DNA from: Symsagittifera roscoffensis
Taxonomy: Eukaryota; Xenacoelomorpha; Acoela; Convolutidae
Direction: 5' to 3'
Length of the DNA stretch: 64,000 nucleotides
Assembly (NCBI RefSeq): GCF_963678635.1
Contig: NC_087071.1
Location: 8,281,642 to 8,345,641 of the forward strand
Each line of letters begins with the position of its first letter. The stretch's first letter is position 1. The translations under genes were made by a program, and so were the position numbers. The notes under the pieces were generated by a model. That model did no database searches. It saw only the letters and a list, made by a program, of their open reading frames with translations, and was not told the DNA's origin. Shown here piece after piece: positions 34,288 through 47,934 of this stretch.

Positions 34288-37200
34288 CCAGTAGATACTA
34301 GATCTATTGAGACTAGGAAATATAAGAGTAAGATTATGATTGTTGTTCGACTAAAAAGTTGCAAAAACGTATCCGGCCGAAAAAATGTCGGTGTGCTTTA
34401 TCCGAAATTACTCTATGAGAAAGCCACCCCAAATCTAAACTCATCTGCTGCGACCAAACGAGTCTGGAACAAGTAATTTAAATTAAGCAAAAACAAAATT
34501 GAATAGACAAATTAAATCAAAATGACTCGACAAAATGACAAAACAAATCAATGGTAACTTTATTTTATTTCCGCGTCTCATTAAATCTAATCGACTAAAA
34601 CTAATAATAAGACTAATGCCAGGTAGCAACCAGGACGACAGACCGAATCTCTACAACCTGAATCAAAAAAGCAGGTTACAACGATTGTTTCTCGACAAAA
34701 ATAAATGCAGTACATTTTCACATATAATATAAACTGCAGTAAATAGAGTAGTAACATTCTTTCCAGACAATATACTACTCACTACAATCTTTCCTCACTG
34801 CAATGTATTATTAATAGTTAAAAAATACCATTCAGCTACCATAAACTACCATTTACCTCAAAACTTTCAAATCTGCAATATTATTCCTGCTATTGTTTTT
34901 TATCACCTAAGACATACAAAACTAATTTAGAACAACTACCATCATTCAAAATTTAAATTCTAAATATTATCTAAATTGCTAAGCGTTCAATCAACCTTTA
35001 CAAAAGCTTATCCTTGTATAGCTTACACCTTAATAATTTTCATTTAAAATCAGATCATCAAGGCCATCCCTGGAACTTTAAACCTTAAGTCTCAATTTTT
35101 TTACCGTTTCACTTATGACTAAAATTTTTCGTTCATATAAATTTTGATTAACAATGCTTTCCTTGGATCAAGTTAATAAAATTATTCATCCGCACCTTTT
35201 TCATTTTCCAACCCTTATATACGACCTAGCATTAAATGAAGATTTTCCAAAAACTAACCATTTCAATCAAGCTAAACAGTGAAAAACTTCAGTTACTCAC
35301 ACTTCACTTGAGCCCTACCTCTAAGTGACCCAGGCTAAGAACGAATCTTAGAACTGGTCGGAACTGAAGAATCATCTAACGATCTACTTGTCTTTTAATT
35401 ATACCTTCACCTTGTGGTTTGATTTACAATCTCCAACCCTTGACCTCAAATGAAACCCAAACTATGTATGATTATGTTTCTTAGATGTAAATAACACACA
35501 CGCCAGTGCAGTACAAAATAGCTATACTCTCTCTACAGCCCGTCTATTTACAACAATCTACCCCGAATATTAAGATGACCTCACAAAAAAATGTAGGAAC
35601 TACAATTTATAAAATAAAAACTGACACCCGGATTTTGCATCAACCATTCTAGCAATTCAACATTTATGTCAAAAGAATATTTGGGAAACAAACAAACAAA
35701 AACTTTCATAATTGCTTAATTGAAGATGCAAAACACGATCTCGTAATTACACCACTCAAACAAAAATAGGATAAATAGGATAAAATCAAAAAGAAGGCAT
35801 TAAATTCAAAACAAAAGCAAATAAAAAACCCAAATGTTCCAGAACACGAAACGCTGTTTCGGAATCTGACTCAATAACAAAACAAAAGTTTGAAAATCTT
35901 CGGTTTCTAATAAACGACACAAACGAAACAATAGACAATAGGCTTCTCATTCGTAAAAAAATTTTCCGAATGAGAAGCCACAATATCATCATTTATTAAA
36001 GAAAAACGCAGAATAAAAAACTCATATTTTCGTAAACCAATAAAATTATACATTTGAAATCAACCATTAGAACATATTGAAAGTTACACATTGGCCGTTG
36101 TACCGCACAAAAAGGATTCAATATGACAAAGTTTTTGAAGATGACACTAATCCCCCCTTCGTCACCAACCCAAAACGCGATTGATCGAGAAGACAAGAAC
36201 ATTTATAAAATTAATCATAAAATTGTTACAAAAAGGAAATAGCCCATTTCAACAAAAATTCCTAGAAGTAAAAACACGAAGAGAAGTACTACATCACTAT
36301 CTACCAGGTATAAATAATATAACCTCAAACTATGGCACATTCACTATCAGATTTATACATCCAACAGTTACAACTCCTCATATCAAAAACAACACTCCAT
36401 TTCCACCAACAACATTACAGTCAACAGTTAAACCATCAGTCCTTCCAAAATGTTCATAAATTTATTTTATCAAACAAAATGCATAGACCAATGACTAAAA
36501 AACGTCCATTCAACAAACCAAAACATACAAATAAAACAATTTTGCAAACCAAGTTCATGACTTTCTTACCATTGATCAAATCACATATCAGCAATACTAA
36601 TGGCACGACCACTTGTTACAGCAAAAAATTATTCTCAGGGGCATGAAAATACTGAACAAAGAGCAAAAAATTCATTATCTCAATCTGTAAGTTTTACTGA
36701 GAAGAGAAAATCTCAAATAGAGCCAAGGAGAATTACCAATTTTTCTATCAAAAAAATATTTCAAATGATTAGCAATTCACTAGAAATCAACCACACTGTT
36801 CAGATGATAAATAGTGTTTATAGTGAAACCATCAACAGTACAATTCCAAACAGCGAAAAAACCAATGGAAGGATATAGACCATCCAGATGATAATTTTCC
36901 ACCAGATATTTTTGAACCTTATGTAAAGCCACAAGTTCCACGATAATCACAACAGCAATACCCGACAAGAAAAAATTTTGTACAAATCGGATAATAACAT
37001 ACAAAAAAATATATCACACGAATAAAGGAAGCTACCAACCCGGTTCATTAAAAAATGAAATTCAATTACCGTATTATTTACAACAACAAGAAATCACTGA
37101 AAATCATTTCACAAATTTCACACAAAAATCAAAAACTGCTGATTCATACCTCATCTGTGGATCAACTGTAACATCAAGCAAACCAGTTATGGTTTTGACA

Positions 37201-39158
37201 GGAACAGACCCTGAATATTCAGTAAAGGATTACCTAAACGCTGTCAGAGCTAACCTAATAATAAATATAGGCCTAGAACTTATAAATACACAACTTTATT
37301 ACATATTGATTGATTCATAGAGCACTGATACAAACCCCATTCAACGATGTAGATCAAATTTTTTTTTAGTTTACTAATAGAAAAATAAATCCGTTGGAAT
37401 AAATTAAGACAAAAGTTTTCAAAAAAATTTGACTCCGAAAGATACAAACTACGTCAAAGAGTTTTCAGCAAAAAAAACGCAGACACCCCACTGAAAAAAT
37501 AACACAAATCGCTGTAAGTATAGAAACTCTGGTAAGAAAAGCATACTCTATAGCTACACACGGTTATAAAAGCACGGAAATGACAGAAATTCAAATGGTG
37601 ACCTGAACACCTTAGTTAAGAACAAGAGCAAAAAAAAAGAGCTTCGCATCCATCATCAATTCGAGAACCAGGCATAAATTTCCTTAAAATGGTAGACAAA
37701 TTGGAACAGAAAAAATCACATTGAAGCTAGAGGAAACAAAAAATTTAAATATTAACTCATTAAAACATCCAAGACTCCGATATTGAATTAGCAAGATATC
37801 TCAAACTTAAAAAGAGACCCCTCATTCAAAAAATGGTTTAAATCGGCGAATGCGGACAAAAACAACAAGATATATCAAACTGACCACCAAAACAAAAAGA
37901 AACAAATATATTCTTTCATCAATAAATGAAAAAGACAACAAGTTACCAAATAAAAACATTCAAAGTAAAACTAATTGAGGAAAACTACTCCCATCTAGCT
38001 ATCGTAACAGCAGGCACCAATCACCATTTTCCAATAAATTTCTTGGACGATCCCCAAAGCAATAGAGTTGATCAAATAGTAAAAACAATTAAAACAGTAA
38101 CAAATGTAAAAGATCCAAACTTAAAAGGTATTATTGTTCTTTTTGTTATAGAAACTGCTCAGACTCAAATCCTTGAAACCAATAATGTTTAAAAGAGCGA
38201 TCAAACATATCTTCAAACAACTGCAAAAGAAAATATTCAAACAACCGTAATAGGATTTATTCGAACAACAGATTGCGAAACTACTCAAAGAACAGACCAT
38301 GAATTGAAAATTATAACAACAGATACCGTGAAAACTTTAAACCTAGTAATACTAGCTACCAAAATAAATCAAAAAATTCTTCTCAATCATCAGATCAAAT
38401 TTATTGACAATAACCAAATAGACAGAACCATAATTATAGAATTAGCAGACCTAAGCATCAACGGCAAATAAATCAGTTACAAACTATGAACAAAGCAACG
38501 CCAGCTACACCAGTAATAGATAACACCGAAATCTTACACATGCAACTAAATCAAAAAGACTATCAAAGCACAGATGATGAAAACTAAAACGAAAGCACAT
38601 TATTCAGTAATAAATAGAACGCGAAGTTGAAACTCCAAAAATTTCTAATCCTTACCAAAAAGAATATCCTAACTCAATTTTTTACGAACCTAACATTGAA
38701 CAAACACCCGAAAAAAATTATATTACACATATGGCTGACATTCAAACGAAATTGATTAACATATACCAAAAGGCAACATGAAGAAAGTCACCACCTAGAA
38801 AAAAAGTTGGACAATCCCCATTTTCTTAGAAAGCCCACAAAACAAATGTTCTCATTCACCATACCTTGAAATTGATTTTTTAATCAGTTTAGGAGCAAAA
38901 TCAAATAATTGCAACGCTCATACATGGAAAAAATTTCATTAATTTAAACCCAATTTTCCACTTTCCAAAAATTCATGCAGCTTGCCACAGCACAAGACAC
39001 AATTTTAAAAACTATGGCAAAGTTGAATTGTCCTATGGCAAAGTTGAAGAACAATGGAATAGAATAAAAAGCTTCAAGCAAGTCATTCAAGTAACAGATA
39101 ATAAACAGAACAAAATTATGATACAATGTTTTTTCAAATTATGTACCAACAATCAATA
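34288..39158 (+). mobile_element. Retroelement leader-gag unit, copy B
   Basis: Direct repeat of copy A at an offset of 4846 bp (5' end) to 4871 bp (3' end), with scattered substitutions and indels on both sides. Unlike copy A, it runs on into the reverse transcriptase region. The junction with copy A lies in AATA, which also precedes the unit at 29436-29441. Confidence 0.85.
35810..38500 (+). pseudogene. Decayed gag-like region, copy B
   Basis: Counterpart of the copy A gag-like region. The capsid-like segment is near 37195-37330 (TDPEYSVKDYLNAVRANLI) and the VRKAYSIATHGYKSTEMTEI-like stretch is near 37530-37720, with more frameshifts than in copy A. The zinc knuckle is largely deleted: only sequence corresponding to its last residues remains near 37838-37853. 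The two copies therefore decayed differently after duplication. Confidence 0.6.
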
Positions 39159-39429
39159 TTCTTAACAATTAAACTACAAATCGAAGACAAAAACACATGA
39201 ACAATCAAAACCTTTTCAACATTTTTCGAAAGACAAAATAAACAAACCCTTTTATTTTTGAATTTTTATCCTATCTACAATCAGCAGCAATGACATTTCA
39301 AACCATCAAAGATCAAAACACACAACAGCTATACATGTTTGAATTCAGACCAATTTACAAACTTTTAGAGTAATATTTTCATAAATAAAAAATGCAAAAA
39401 AACTTATACAGGCGTAATATCAATAAAAT

Positions 39430-42400
39430 TATACAACAATTCTTCATACGAAATCACACTTGTTTTAGAACTATCAGGATATTGCGAAACAAATGAAACA
39501 ATAAACCCCACTCAAGAAAAGGCATATAGATTTAACAATAATATAAAACTCGTTGATTTTTGTTAGTCTATAATACTAAAGGAAGAAATATATATTAAAA
39601 ATATCACAAAGCAATCAGAACCAAACACAGACTTTTTTACAAATACCCTCAGTTCAAACCCACATTTGAAATTTTGAAAAACACAATTGAACAAGAAAAT
39701 TGTTTAACAACGTTTAATTTCCAACACTCCAAACAAAAAAAAGTGAACAATTAGCACAGTTTTTGTTGAAATACCCCATGGTATATGCAACATCGAGACT
39801 TGATGTTCAAAAGATACGTCCCCGTTACATTTCAACATAAGACTGACGCAGTTTTCAAACAACAACGTGCAAGTAAAAAACCGACACAAACAATACATAG
39901 AATAGCAAACATACTTTTTGATTTACTTGAACAATACAAATTTGTTTCATCATTTAATAGAACAACGGCGCAAAAAAAAACAGTTGTAAACACAGTCACT
40001 ATTATCGCAAAAGATGAAGCTCTTGAAATTATAACGGCACGATATGTATTTACTCCAATTGAGGAGTGAAAAAGCAATTAGCCCATTAAACCACTACAAG
40101 TAATCCTCTCAAAAATAAAAGGACAATTTTATACAACAGCAGACAAGTCTAGTGTATACGACCAAATGCCACTAGATGAACAATCACGCCGTTATAAATT
40201 GTTTTTGGAAAACAACAAAATGAATTTGCTAGATTATTCTATGGTATCTCAATAGGACCATTAGCCTTTTCTGCATTCATTATCAAAATTGTTAGACCAA
40301 TTATTTTGAGTTAAAAAATGAAACATGATATGTTCAAAGTCTTAGGTACATATCATCAAGTTTTTTAAAACAAAAATATGAAAGAAGCCTCAGAAAAATT
40401 ACACTTTTTCCTGACCCGTATAAAATTTCTCGGTCAAACCGTTGCAGGAAAAACAATGACACCTTAGAAATCAAGAATAGACGCAATATTATTACGTCAA
40501 TAGCCATCCTACAAAAAAATCCAACTTGTTTCAAAAATGCAATTATGTCTTCAGCCGTTTCATAACAATCTACGCCAACAGAATAATTTTAAATGTACAC
40601 TAGAACATCATAAACGTTTTGACAAAATAGAAGAACCTTTAACCGAACACTTTTTCAGATCCATATCAACTATATTATGCCATGTGTAAATTTTGGAAAA
40701 GGCGCAACACTTTCACAATCACATCAAGGCACAAATAAAAAGAAATTAATATCTGCAAATATCACTTAGTTTGGACAGCAGGCATAAATCTTACTTTACC
40801 TGACACAATTACTCGAAACACACCACCAGAACTACTACACGAAAATAATCGTAGAAATACCACAAAAACAAAAACTTTTCTCCGCTTAAAACGAAACATC
40901 ACCACGTGCACAATGTGAATATGCAGACAAAATTAACTCTGCCCCTAACAAAATAATTATCTTGGAACATCACTACACAGATATAACCCGCCTATCAAAA
41001 AACTTTATATAAATAGAATTTCAGACATCTCTTTTTTAAATACAAAAGGACACACTGGATCAGAAAAAAATTTATATCATATTTTCACACAAAATTCATA
41101 GTTTCCCATCGCACCAAAATAAAATAAAGTATTTTGCAAAGATTTTCGCACTCGTCAATTAAAAAACCTTTATACCTCAAAAAAAATTGCAGCACAACAA
41201 AATTTTAAAGGACAAAGGTTATATTTCGTTCACACATTTTCTTTTGATACAAAAGGCTCTTTATCACTATCCTCAGAAGGAAATTGATACATAGTTTTTT
41301 TTTTACTTGTAGACTTACTTACCAATTACGTAGCACTAAAATTTGTACCACACTGTAATGCTCCTTATGCATACACAACACTCTATGGACATTGGATAGC
41401 AAAAATTGGATTAATCGAAATCCTTGTATCAGACAATGGAACTTAACTTGTGCATAAAGAAATAATAAAATTATGTCTTTGTTGTTGACATAAAATATAA
41501 AGCTAAGTTTAACATGCTCCATGGACAAATGGACTAGTTGAAGGCATGAACTGCTCATTACAAGAAAACCTCCAAAGTTCATTTAAAGGAGACAATTGAA
41601 AAATACTGGAAGAATAACAGACGTGAAGTTAATTCCACTAACAAATTTTTCTCAAATCACAACAACGTTGAATTATCACCTTAGGAAATCGTTTTTAAAC
41701 AAAAACCATGCAAACCAAAAATACTCACTTCAGAACTCTTAGAGAATATACAAGTGCATTGTCAACCAACCAAAGTTCAATTTGCTGTAAATTTCCACTT
41801 CATGCTGATAATTAAGAACATTTTCATCATCCTCAACTTTCAACTTCTGGCACCACACAAATGCATTTTAAACAGAGACGAAAAACCTAGAAAAATTCAA
41901 CAAAAAGTTGGAGAGAAAATTTTACAAAGACGATATATTCAATTCCAAATAAACTCTCGCTTCCTACCAGCCGCAGACCTCAAAAAAGGAATTTTTGTAT
42001 TAGTTCCGAAGTTTACAATGCAGAAATATCAAAAAGGTTGCAACCCATCAAAAAAAGACCATGTCAAATCAAAAAAACTTCCACAGATGTCACATACATA
42101 CTATTAGATCAAAACAGAAAAGAAATATAACAACACAGAAATAACCTTTTACCATATTACACCAACGAATACGCTCTTCGCGAGCTAACACAACTATAAT
42201 CTTTACAGGAATAAATAATGTTGAAATAACAAAAAAAATAAAGATGATCCCAAAAAACTTGAATATCAAGGAAATTACAACAATCATTCATTTATAAAAC
42301 AAGAAGCATATCAGAAAAATCTCTTCTTCCAATCTTCTTTTGAAATACCGGCTGCAAAACAATGAACGAATTGTATACTACCAAAATAAATTCTAATAAA

Positions 42401-42590
42401 TGAAAAAAAAATAAAAATCACAACAACGTCAATCATCTGGACTCCAATATCAACCAGGAAAAGAAAGTATAATATTCATTCCTCAATCTAAAACATTAAA
42501 GAAAGAAGATATCCAAAACCCCTTCAAAATTACATCCAAACAATCAATAACCGCCATGTTTTTAGACGATCTTTTAAAATAGATTTTTTA
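39430..42590 (+). pseudogene. Decayed pol region (reverse transcriptase-integrase), unit 1
   Basis: Reverse transcriptase motif A is readable near 40132-40190 (TADKSSVYDQMPLDEQSRR, with the catalytic Asp kept). The YxDD region is deleted near 40300, and KFLGQTVAGKTMTP-like sequence follows near 40420. RNase H is shortened by an internal deletion near 40750 (TVWTAG-like sequence follows). The integrase region keeps all three catalytic positions: Asp in SFDTKG (~41239), Asp in VSDNGT (~41426) and Glu in GLVEGMN (41540). TGA and TAA codons interrupt all of these, so no product is expected. It belongs to the Ty3/Gypsy class by order (RT-RNase H-integrase) and is about 0.8 kb shorter than unit 2. 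Confidence 0.8.
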
Positions 42591-45500
42591 CATGACTCCA
42601 TACGAAATCACACTTCCTATAGGATAGGACTAAAAGGATAAAGCAAAAAAAAATCGACATTATACCCTTCTCAAGAAAAAGCATACAGAGTAAACAATGT
42701 TTTGAAACTCGTTGACATTTGCCAATCTACAATACTAAACGAAAAATCATCTATTAATAATATCACAAAAAAAATCAAACACAGTTGACTTCAAAAAAAT
42801 TTTCTTTTTAAACCCACATTTAAAATTTTGAAATACACTTATAAACAACAACAGTTTTTAAGAACGTTTAACGTCCAACACTCCCAAATAATTGAACAAG
42901 ATTTTGAGCGATTAGCAGGTTTTTTGTTAACATACCCCATTGCATAAGCACATTTGAAATTTATTTCCGGAAAAATAATTTCTCCATTAGTTTTTCCGCT
43001 TGAGTTCAACCAGTTTTCAAAACACAATGCGCGAGCAAAGTTCCACCACATTAACAAGACAAAGTAAACACACTTTTAGATATACGTGAGCAGAACAAAT
43101 TTATTTCACAATTTAGGTAAGAACAACAACCCAGAGAAAATTCGTTTATAAACCCAGTTATTAATCTCGCAAAACAAGGATCCCTTAAAACAGTACTAGA
43201 TGCACAATATCTAAATTCTCTAATTGATGAATGAAAATAAAATTGACTTATTGAATCAACACGAGTCTTCCTCGCAAAAATAAATAGACAATGTTATTCA
43301 GTAGCATACATGAACAATGTATATGACCAAATGCCACAAGATGAACAGTCACGTCGCCTAACACATTATTAGACTATTCTAAGGTATCTTAATAGAACCA
43401 CTAGCTTTTTCTGCGTTTAAGAGCAAAATCTTTAAACCACTCATTATATGTGAAAAGGTTATTGCATACTTTGACAAGGTTTTCATAAAATGGAAAACAA
43501 AACAAGAAATTATCAAAGTCTCAGACACATATCATCAAATTTTTTTTAGGGGAAATATGAAAAAAAGCACCAGATAAATCTAAGTTTTGCTTTACTCGTA
43601 AAAACTTTCTCGGGCATATATTTGCAGGAGAAACAATAACACCTTTGAAATCAAGAATAGATGCAGTCTTTCAACGTCAACCACCATCCAACAAAAAGAA
43701 AATTCAAGAACTTCTTGGAATGTGAAAATTTTTAGGCAAATATGTTCAAAAAAGGCAATTGTATCTTCGGCCGTTGTATAACTTCCTACGTTAACATAAC
43801 ATATTGGAGTGATTCTTAAAAAATTATAAGCTATTTGACGAACTGTAAATTTTTTAACCGAACAAAATTCTAACACTATATCAGATCCAAGTCAACCATT
43901 TTATGCCATGTGCGACGCAACAAGTTCTGAATAGGCGCAACACTTTCACAATCACGTCAAGGCACTAATAAAATATTCTTAAAATGAAAAAATTCAAAAT
44001 TTTTTACACAAGCAGAACTCAAACGCTCTCCATTTACGGTAGAAGGTACATCTATAATATATACATTAAGAGAATTTGAATTTTTAATCCTTGGATGAAA
44101 ACTTCCAACAATTTCGTTACCGATCATAAAGCAATTATCTTTTTTTCACAGAAATTTAATTTAAAACACATAGTATAGAGATTATACTAATTTAAATGAA
44201 ATTTCCAAACTTACCTTTACTTTGGACAGCAGGCAAAAATCTTGCTTCACCTGACACACTCAGTCTGAATACACCATCAGAACTACTTACTCGAAAGACG
44301 ACCGAAGAAATAACAAAAAAAATACGAAATAACACCTTATTTAGAATGTGAAAATGCAGTCAAAAGTATCTGTGCTACTAATCAAATAAATATCTTGGAA
44401 CACTTCCCACTTTACTCAGATTGCTAAAAGAACCAATTTGAGGTTGATTTATTCGAAAAAGAAACATTTAAAACTACACTATACTCACCATGGAAAAAAT
44501 ATCTACATTAGTGAAAACACATAAACAAATCCCACGTCGAAATAAATCCTTCCCATTATCAGAAAAAGAAAACTAATTTGATACCAAAAAAGATTAGCAG
44601 GACCATTAGACACCAACAAAAACAAATACTGTAAAATATTTGATTTAAAAGACCCAATAGACAATAAATGTTTGTCAAGTCAAGAAATCCAAAAAACCTT
44701 ATTGTTACTCACAGTCAGTTTTACAGGAGTTATCAAAATTTTGACCCTGTAATACGCTAAATTAAATTTGGCATAAAAACAAAATTAAACATGCAAAAGG
44801 CGAATCGACCATGTTATGCAACAAAACATTGCTCAGATATTTCAAAAAATTAACAGTACCAGAATAAATGATTATCCTCCTCTATTGAAATATCATTACA
44901 GAGATACAAAACTACCCTGTCTACCTTTAAATCTAATATTAAAAGCATTTCAGACATCCCACTACTTAAATCCAAAAGGACACAGTGGATAAAAAAAAAC
45001 AATTCAAATTTTCTAACAATTTCACGCAATAACTGTCCAACTTGTCAGTTGAAAAAAACCTTCCCACATCAAAAACAAATTGCAGATCAAAACAAGAACA
45101 AAACACGACCAAAACAAGAACAAAGCAAAAACAAAACATGAACAAAACACGACCAAAACAAGATTTTAAAGATCAAAGAATACATATTTCAAACAAAGAA
45201 TTTCATTCGATACAAAAAGCCCTAAAACACCATCCTCAGACGAATATTCATACATATTGGTCATTCTGGACAAATTTACACATAACGGTAATGCTTCTCA
45301 TGCATAGACAACACTCTATAAACAAGGGATTGCAAAAGCTAAATTAACCAAAATCCTTGTTACAGACCATGGAAGTTAAATTATTTTTAAAAAAATTAAT
45401 CACATTATGTCATTTTTAAGGTATCAAACATAAACCTAGAATTTCACATGCTCCATGGACAAATGGACTAGTTAAAGGCCTGAACTGCTCATTACAATAA

Positions 45501-46450
45501 TAACCCCGATGTTTATTTAACGGAGATGATAGAAATAATACTGAATGGTCAACAGACGTAAAGTTATTTCCACTAGCATTTATTTCTTAGATTACAACAA
45601 CAATTGGATTATCACCATATGAAATGGTTTTTTACCAAAAACCGTGCAAACCAAAAATATTCACTCTCAAGTTCCTCAGAAAATGCACAAGGGCATTGCC
45701 AACCGACCAAAAACTCGATTTGCTATAATTCACTAATCAAACTCATGATAAAAGTCATTTTCATCACCCACAAATTTTAAAATTAGCTTCAGGCACGCAA
45801 AAAAAAAACAGATTTTCATCAGAGACAAAGAACATAACGGAATTTATCAAAAAAAACGAAAAGAATTTATTACAAAGACAAAATATTCAACCCCAAATAA
45901 ATTATCGCTTCCTACCAGCCTAAGACCTCAAAACACGAACCTTCTTTTTGAAACCAAAAAAAATATGTCATACACAAACTAATTGATCAAAATAAAAAAG
46001 AAACGGTACAACACAGAATTGACTTTTTTCGTATTACCCAAAATAATACGCTGTTCGCCAGCAAACACAACTAAACCCTTTACATGAATGCACATTGTTG
46101 AAATAACAAAAAAAAACTGATGAATCCAACACCTGACCGTTTGAACAAACTACCCAAATCACGCATTATTAAAACAAGAGGTGTATGAGAAAAATCTTTC
46201 ATAAATCCCGCTGCAGAACAAAGAAGGAATTGTAAACTACAAAAAACAAATTCCAGCACTTGAAATGAATGAAAAATCACAACATTGTCAATCACCTGAA
46301 CTCCGAAATCAACCCTTTAGAAAAACTAAAAATTTCATTGCCAAATCTAAAATTTTACGAAAAGTAGATTTTTAAAACCCCTGTTTAATTGGTAAACTGC
46401 TACTTTTTTCCAAACAATTATTATTCATCATATTTTTAGACGATCTGTTA
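42591..46450 (+). pseudogene. Decayed pol region (reverse transcriptase-integrase), unit 2
   Basis: A second, longer pol unit follows head to tail; the start CCATACGAAATCACACTTCC repeats 39445 onward. RT motif A near 43298-43357 has lost its catalytic Asp (AYMNNVYDQMPQDEQSRR), and the YxDD box reads YFDK at 43467-43478. The primer-grip side (KNFLGHIFAGETITPLKSRI-like) is clear near 43600. RNase H and an Asp-poor linker follow to ~44400. A CPTCQL motif near 45031 is part of the integrase HHCC zinc site. The integrase core has VTDHGS and then GLVKGLN, with Lys for the catalytic Glu at 45474. It ends with the same TTTTAGACGATCTGTTATAA motif as unit 1. Confidence 0.8.
45089..45163. repeat. Short A/C-rich tandem expansion inside the integrase remnant
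   Basis: AACAAGAACAAAACACGACC-like units repeat about three times between the zinc-site and core parts of the integrase remnant in unit 2. Unit 1 lacks this expansion. Confidence 0.75.
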
Positions 46451-47270
46451 TAATAGAGATTTTTCATTATTCCATCTCCAACTTTCAATGAATCTATTTC
46501 TCAGAAAACAAAGACCCAATATCAACCAGTCTTGTCACTTGAAATCTTGTCACTTTTTGTTCAACACCACTGCTATTTTTAACGGACACAGCTCCAATTT
46601 GAACTAAATCGAAAACTTCAACTCAAAAACCTCCAGGTCAATAACGAGCAAAACCCATATTTTTGACAACCTAATTAAATATCATATAAAAGTTGCAACG
46701 CCCTCCTATCAATCAATTCATAAACCAACGAAATTGCTCCAAACTTACTTTCACGCAAACATCTTCGTATCCAACCAATTGTCAATTGTCAAAAAGCAAT
46801 TTGAACCCACTGGATATACTTCAGAAAAAAAATTGATTCGGAAAGCAAATCACTTTTCGAATTCTCACTTAAATATCAGTCAAAAATTTTCCTAAATACA
46901 TCTTTTCGATTTTCTATCAAAGTTATCAGGCAGCCCTAATTTTTGCAACTTTTTTTAAACCATGTTTAGTATTCCATAATAGGCCTTTTCAAAATTATTT
47001 GTAAACAAGTTGTAATTATTCGTTTTCTTTTTCAAACCTACCTGTCTTTTCTCAAACCATCGACCACCTAACCAGGTACAATTGTAAAAAAATTTTTTCT
47101 AAATGATCAAAAATTTGCTATATAAAATTACCTTTTGACTACTTTGCAGCTTTTCTCATCCTGACCTGTTTTTAAAAAAAAACTTGAAAAGCAACAATTG
47201 CGTTCAAACTCGCAATCGTTTTGATAATAGTCTTTGCCGAAGATGTTTACAAAAAACACTAATTTAATTC
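46451..47270. other. No gene recognised
   Basis: AT-rich DNA after pol unit 2, without recognised coding capacity or a terminal repeat matching 29442 onward. Confidence 0.4.
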
Positions 47271-47276
47271 AAACAA

Positions 47277-47930
47277 GTGACAAAATTTGAAGCTCAAAAA
47301 ACCAAAATTGCAGACCCAACCCGGACAAAATTTTCAGCACATACCAACCCACCCAAAAGTCCCCAGTCAACACCTAAAACAAGTCAATCAAATCAACCAC
47401 AACCATCTACTCGTTTGTATCTAAAAAAACATGCACCTTTAAGAAAGACATGTATAATTATCAGAGCCCTTAAGACCAGCCCACCGCTATGCAACCCCAA
47501 GCAAACCTCAGTACGAACCAATATGGAGTATCTACCAATCATTACAACAAGATCTCAAATGAGCAAGACATCAGAGTCAAAATTGAAACCCAATTACCAC
47601 AATCGACAGACAAATAATTCACCCACAATAAAATAGGACCCTACACACAACAAGAGCCTAATTCAAAATACCCTCGTCAACCAAATCAACCCCCCTATAT
47701 CTTTCATGTAATACTTACAAAGCACCCTCATATCCTGTAAGCCTAACAACACAGCAAAAAAACACACAATATTCCAACCGATTACTTAGGTTCATTATTA
47801 ACATCTGAGCAAATTAGAGAAAACCCACTTTTTATGAACTCCCTCATTGGATGAGCCATTAATTTACTCAAGGCGAATCAAACCTTGTAATTGAAACGAT
47901 AGAGTTTACCCCAAATACAACTTTCTCTCT
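47277..47930 (+). pseudogene. Low-complexity retroelement-like ORF remnant
   Basis: A 119-codon open frame (47277-47636) rich in Lys, Pro, Ser, Thr and Asn overlaps, in another frame, a Gln/Asn-rich stretch (TNQYGVSTNHYNKISNEQD). Further on comes TDYLGSLLTSEQIRENPLFM, near 47780-47850. The composition resembles gag-like structural proteins of retroelements, and it follows the pol units directly. It could be the start of another partial element. No diagnostic motif was found. Confidence 0.25.
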
Positions 47931-47934
47931 ACCA

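Noticed and set aside
29637-34732. Paired frames at 29683-29877 and 34535-34732 (FILFPRL..SNRLKLIIRL peptide)
   Set aside because: Their similarity merely reflects the copy A/copy B duplication; they lie in the leader region, are overlapped by an antisense frame and have no family signature.
41319-43876. Long minus-strand frames over the pol region
   Set aside because: They run opposite to clear reverse transcriptase and integrase motifs on the + strand and are shadows.
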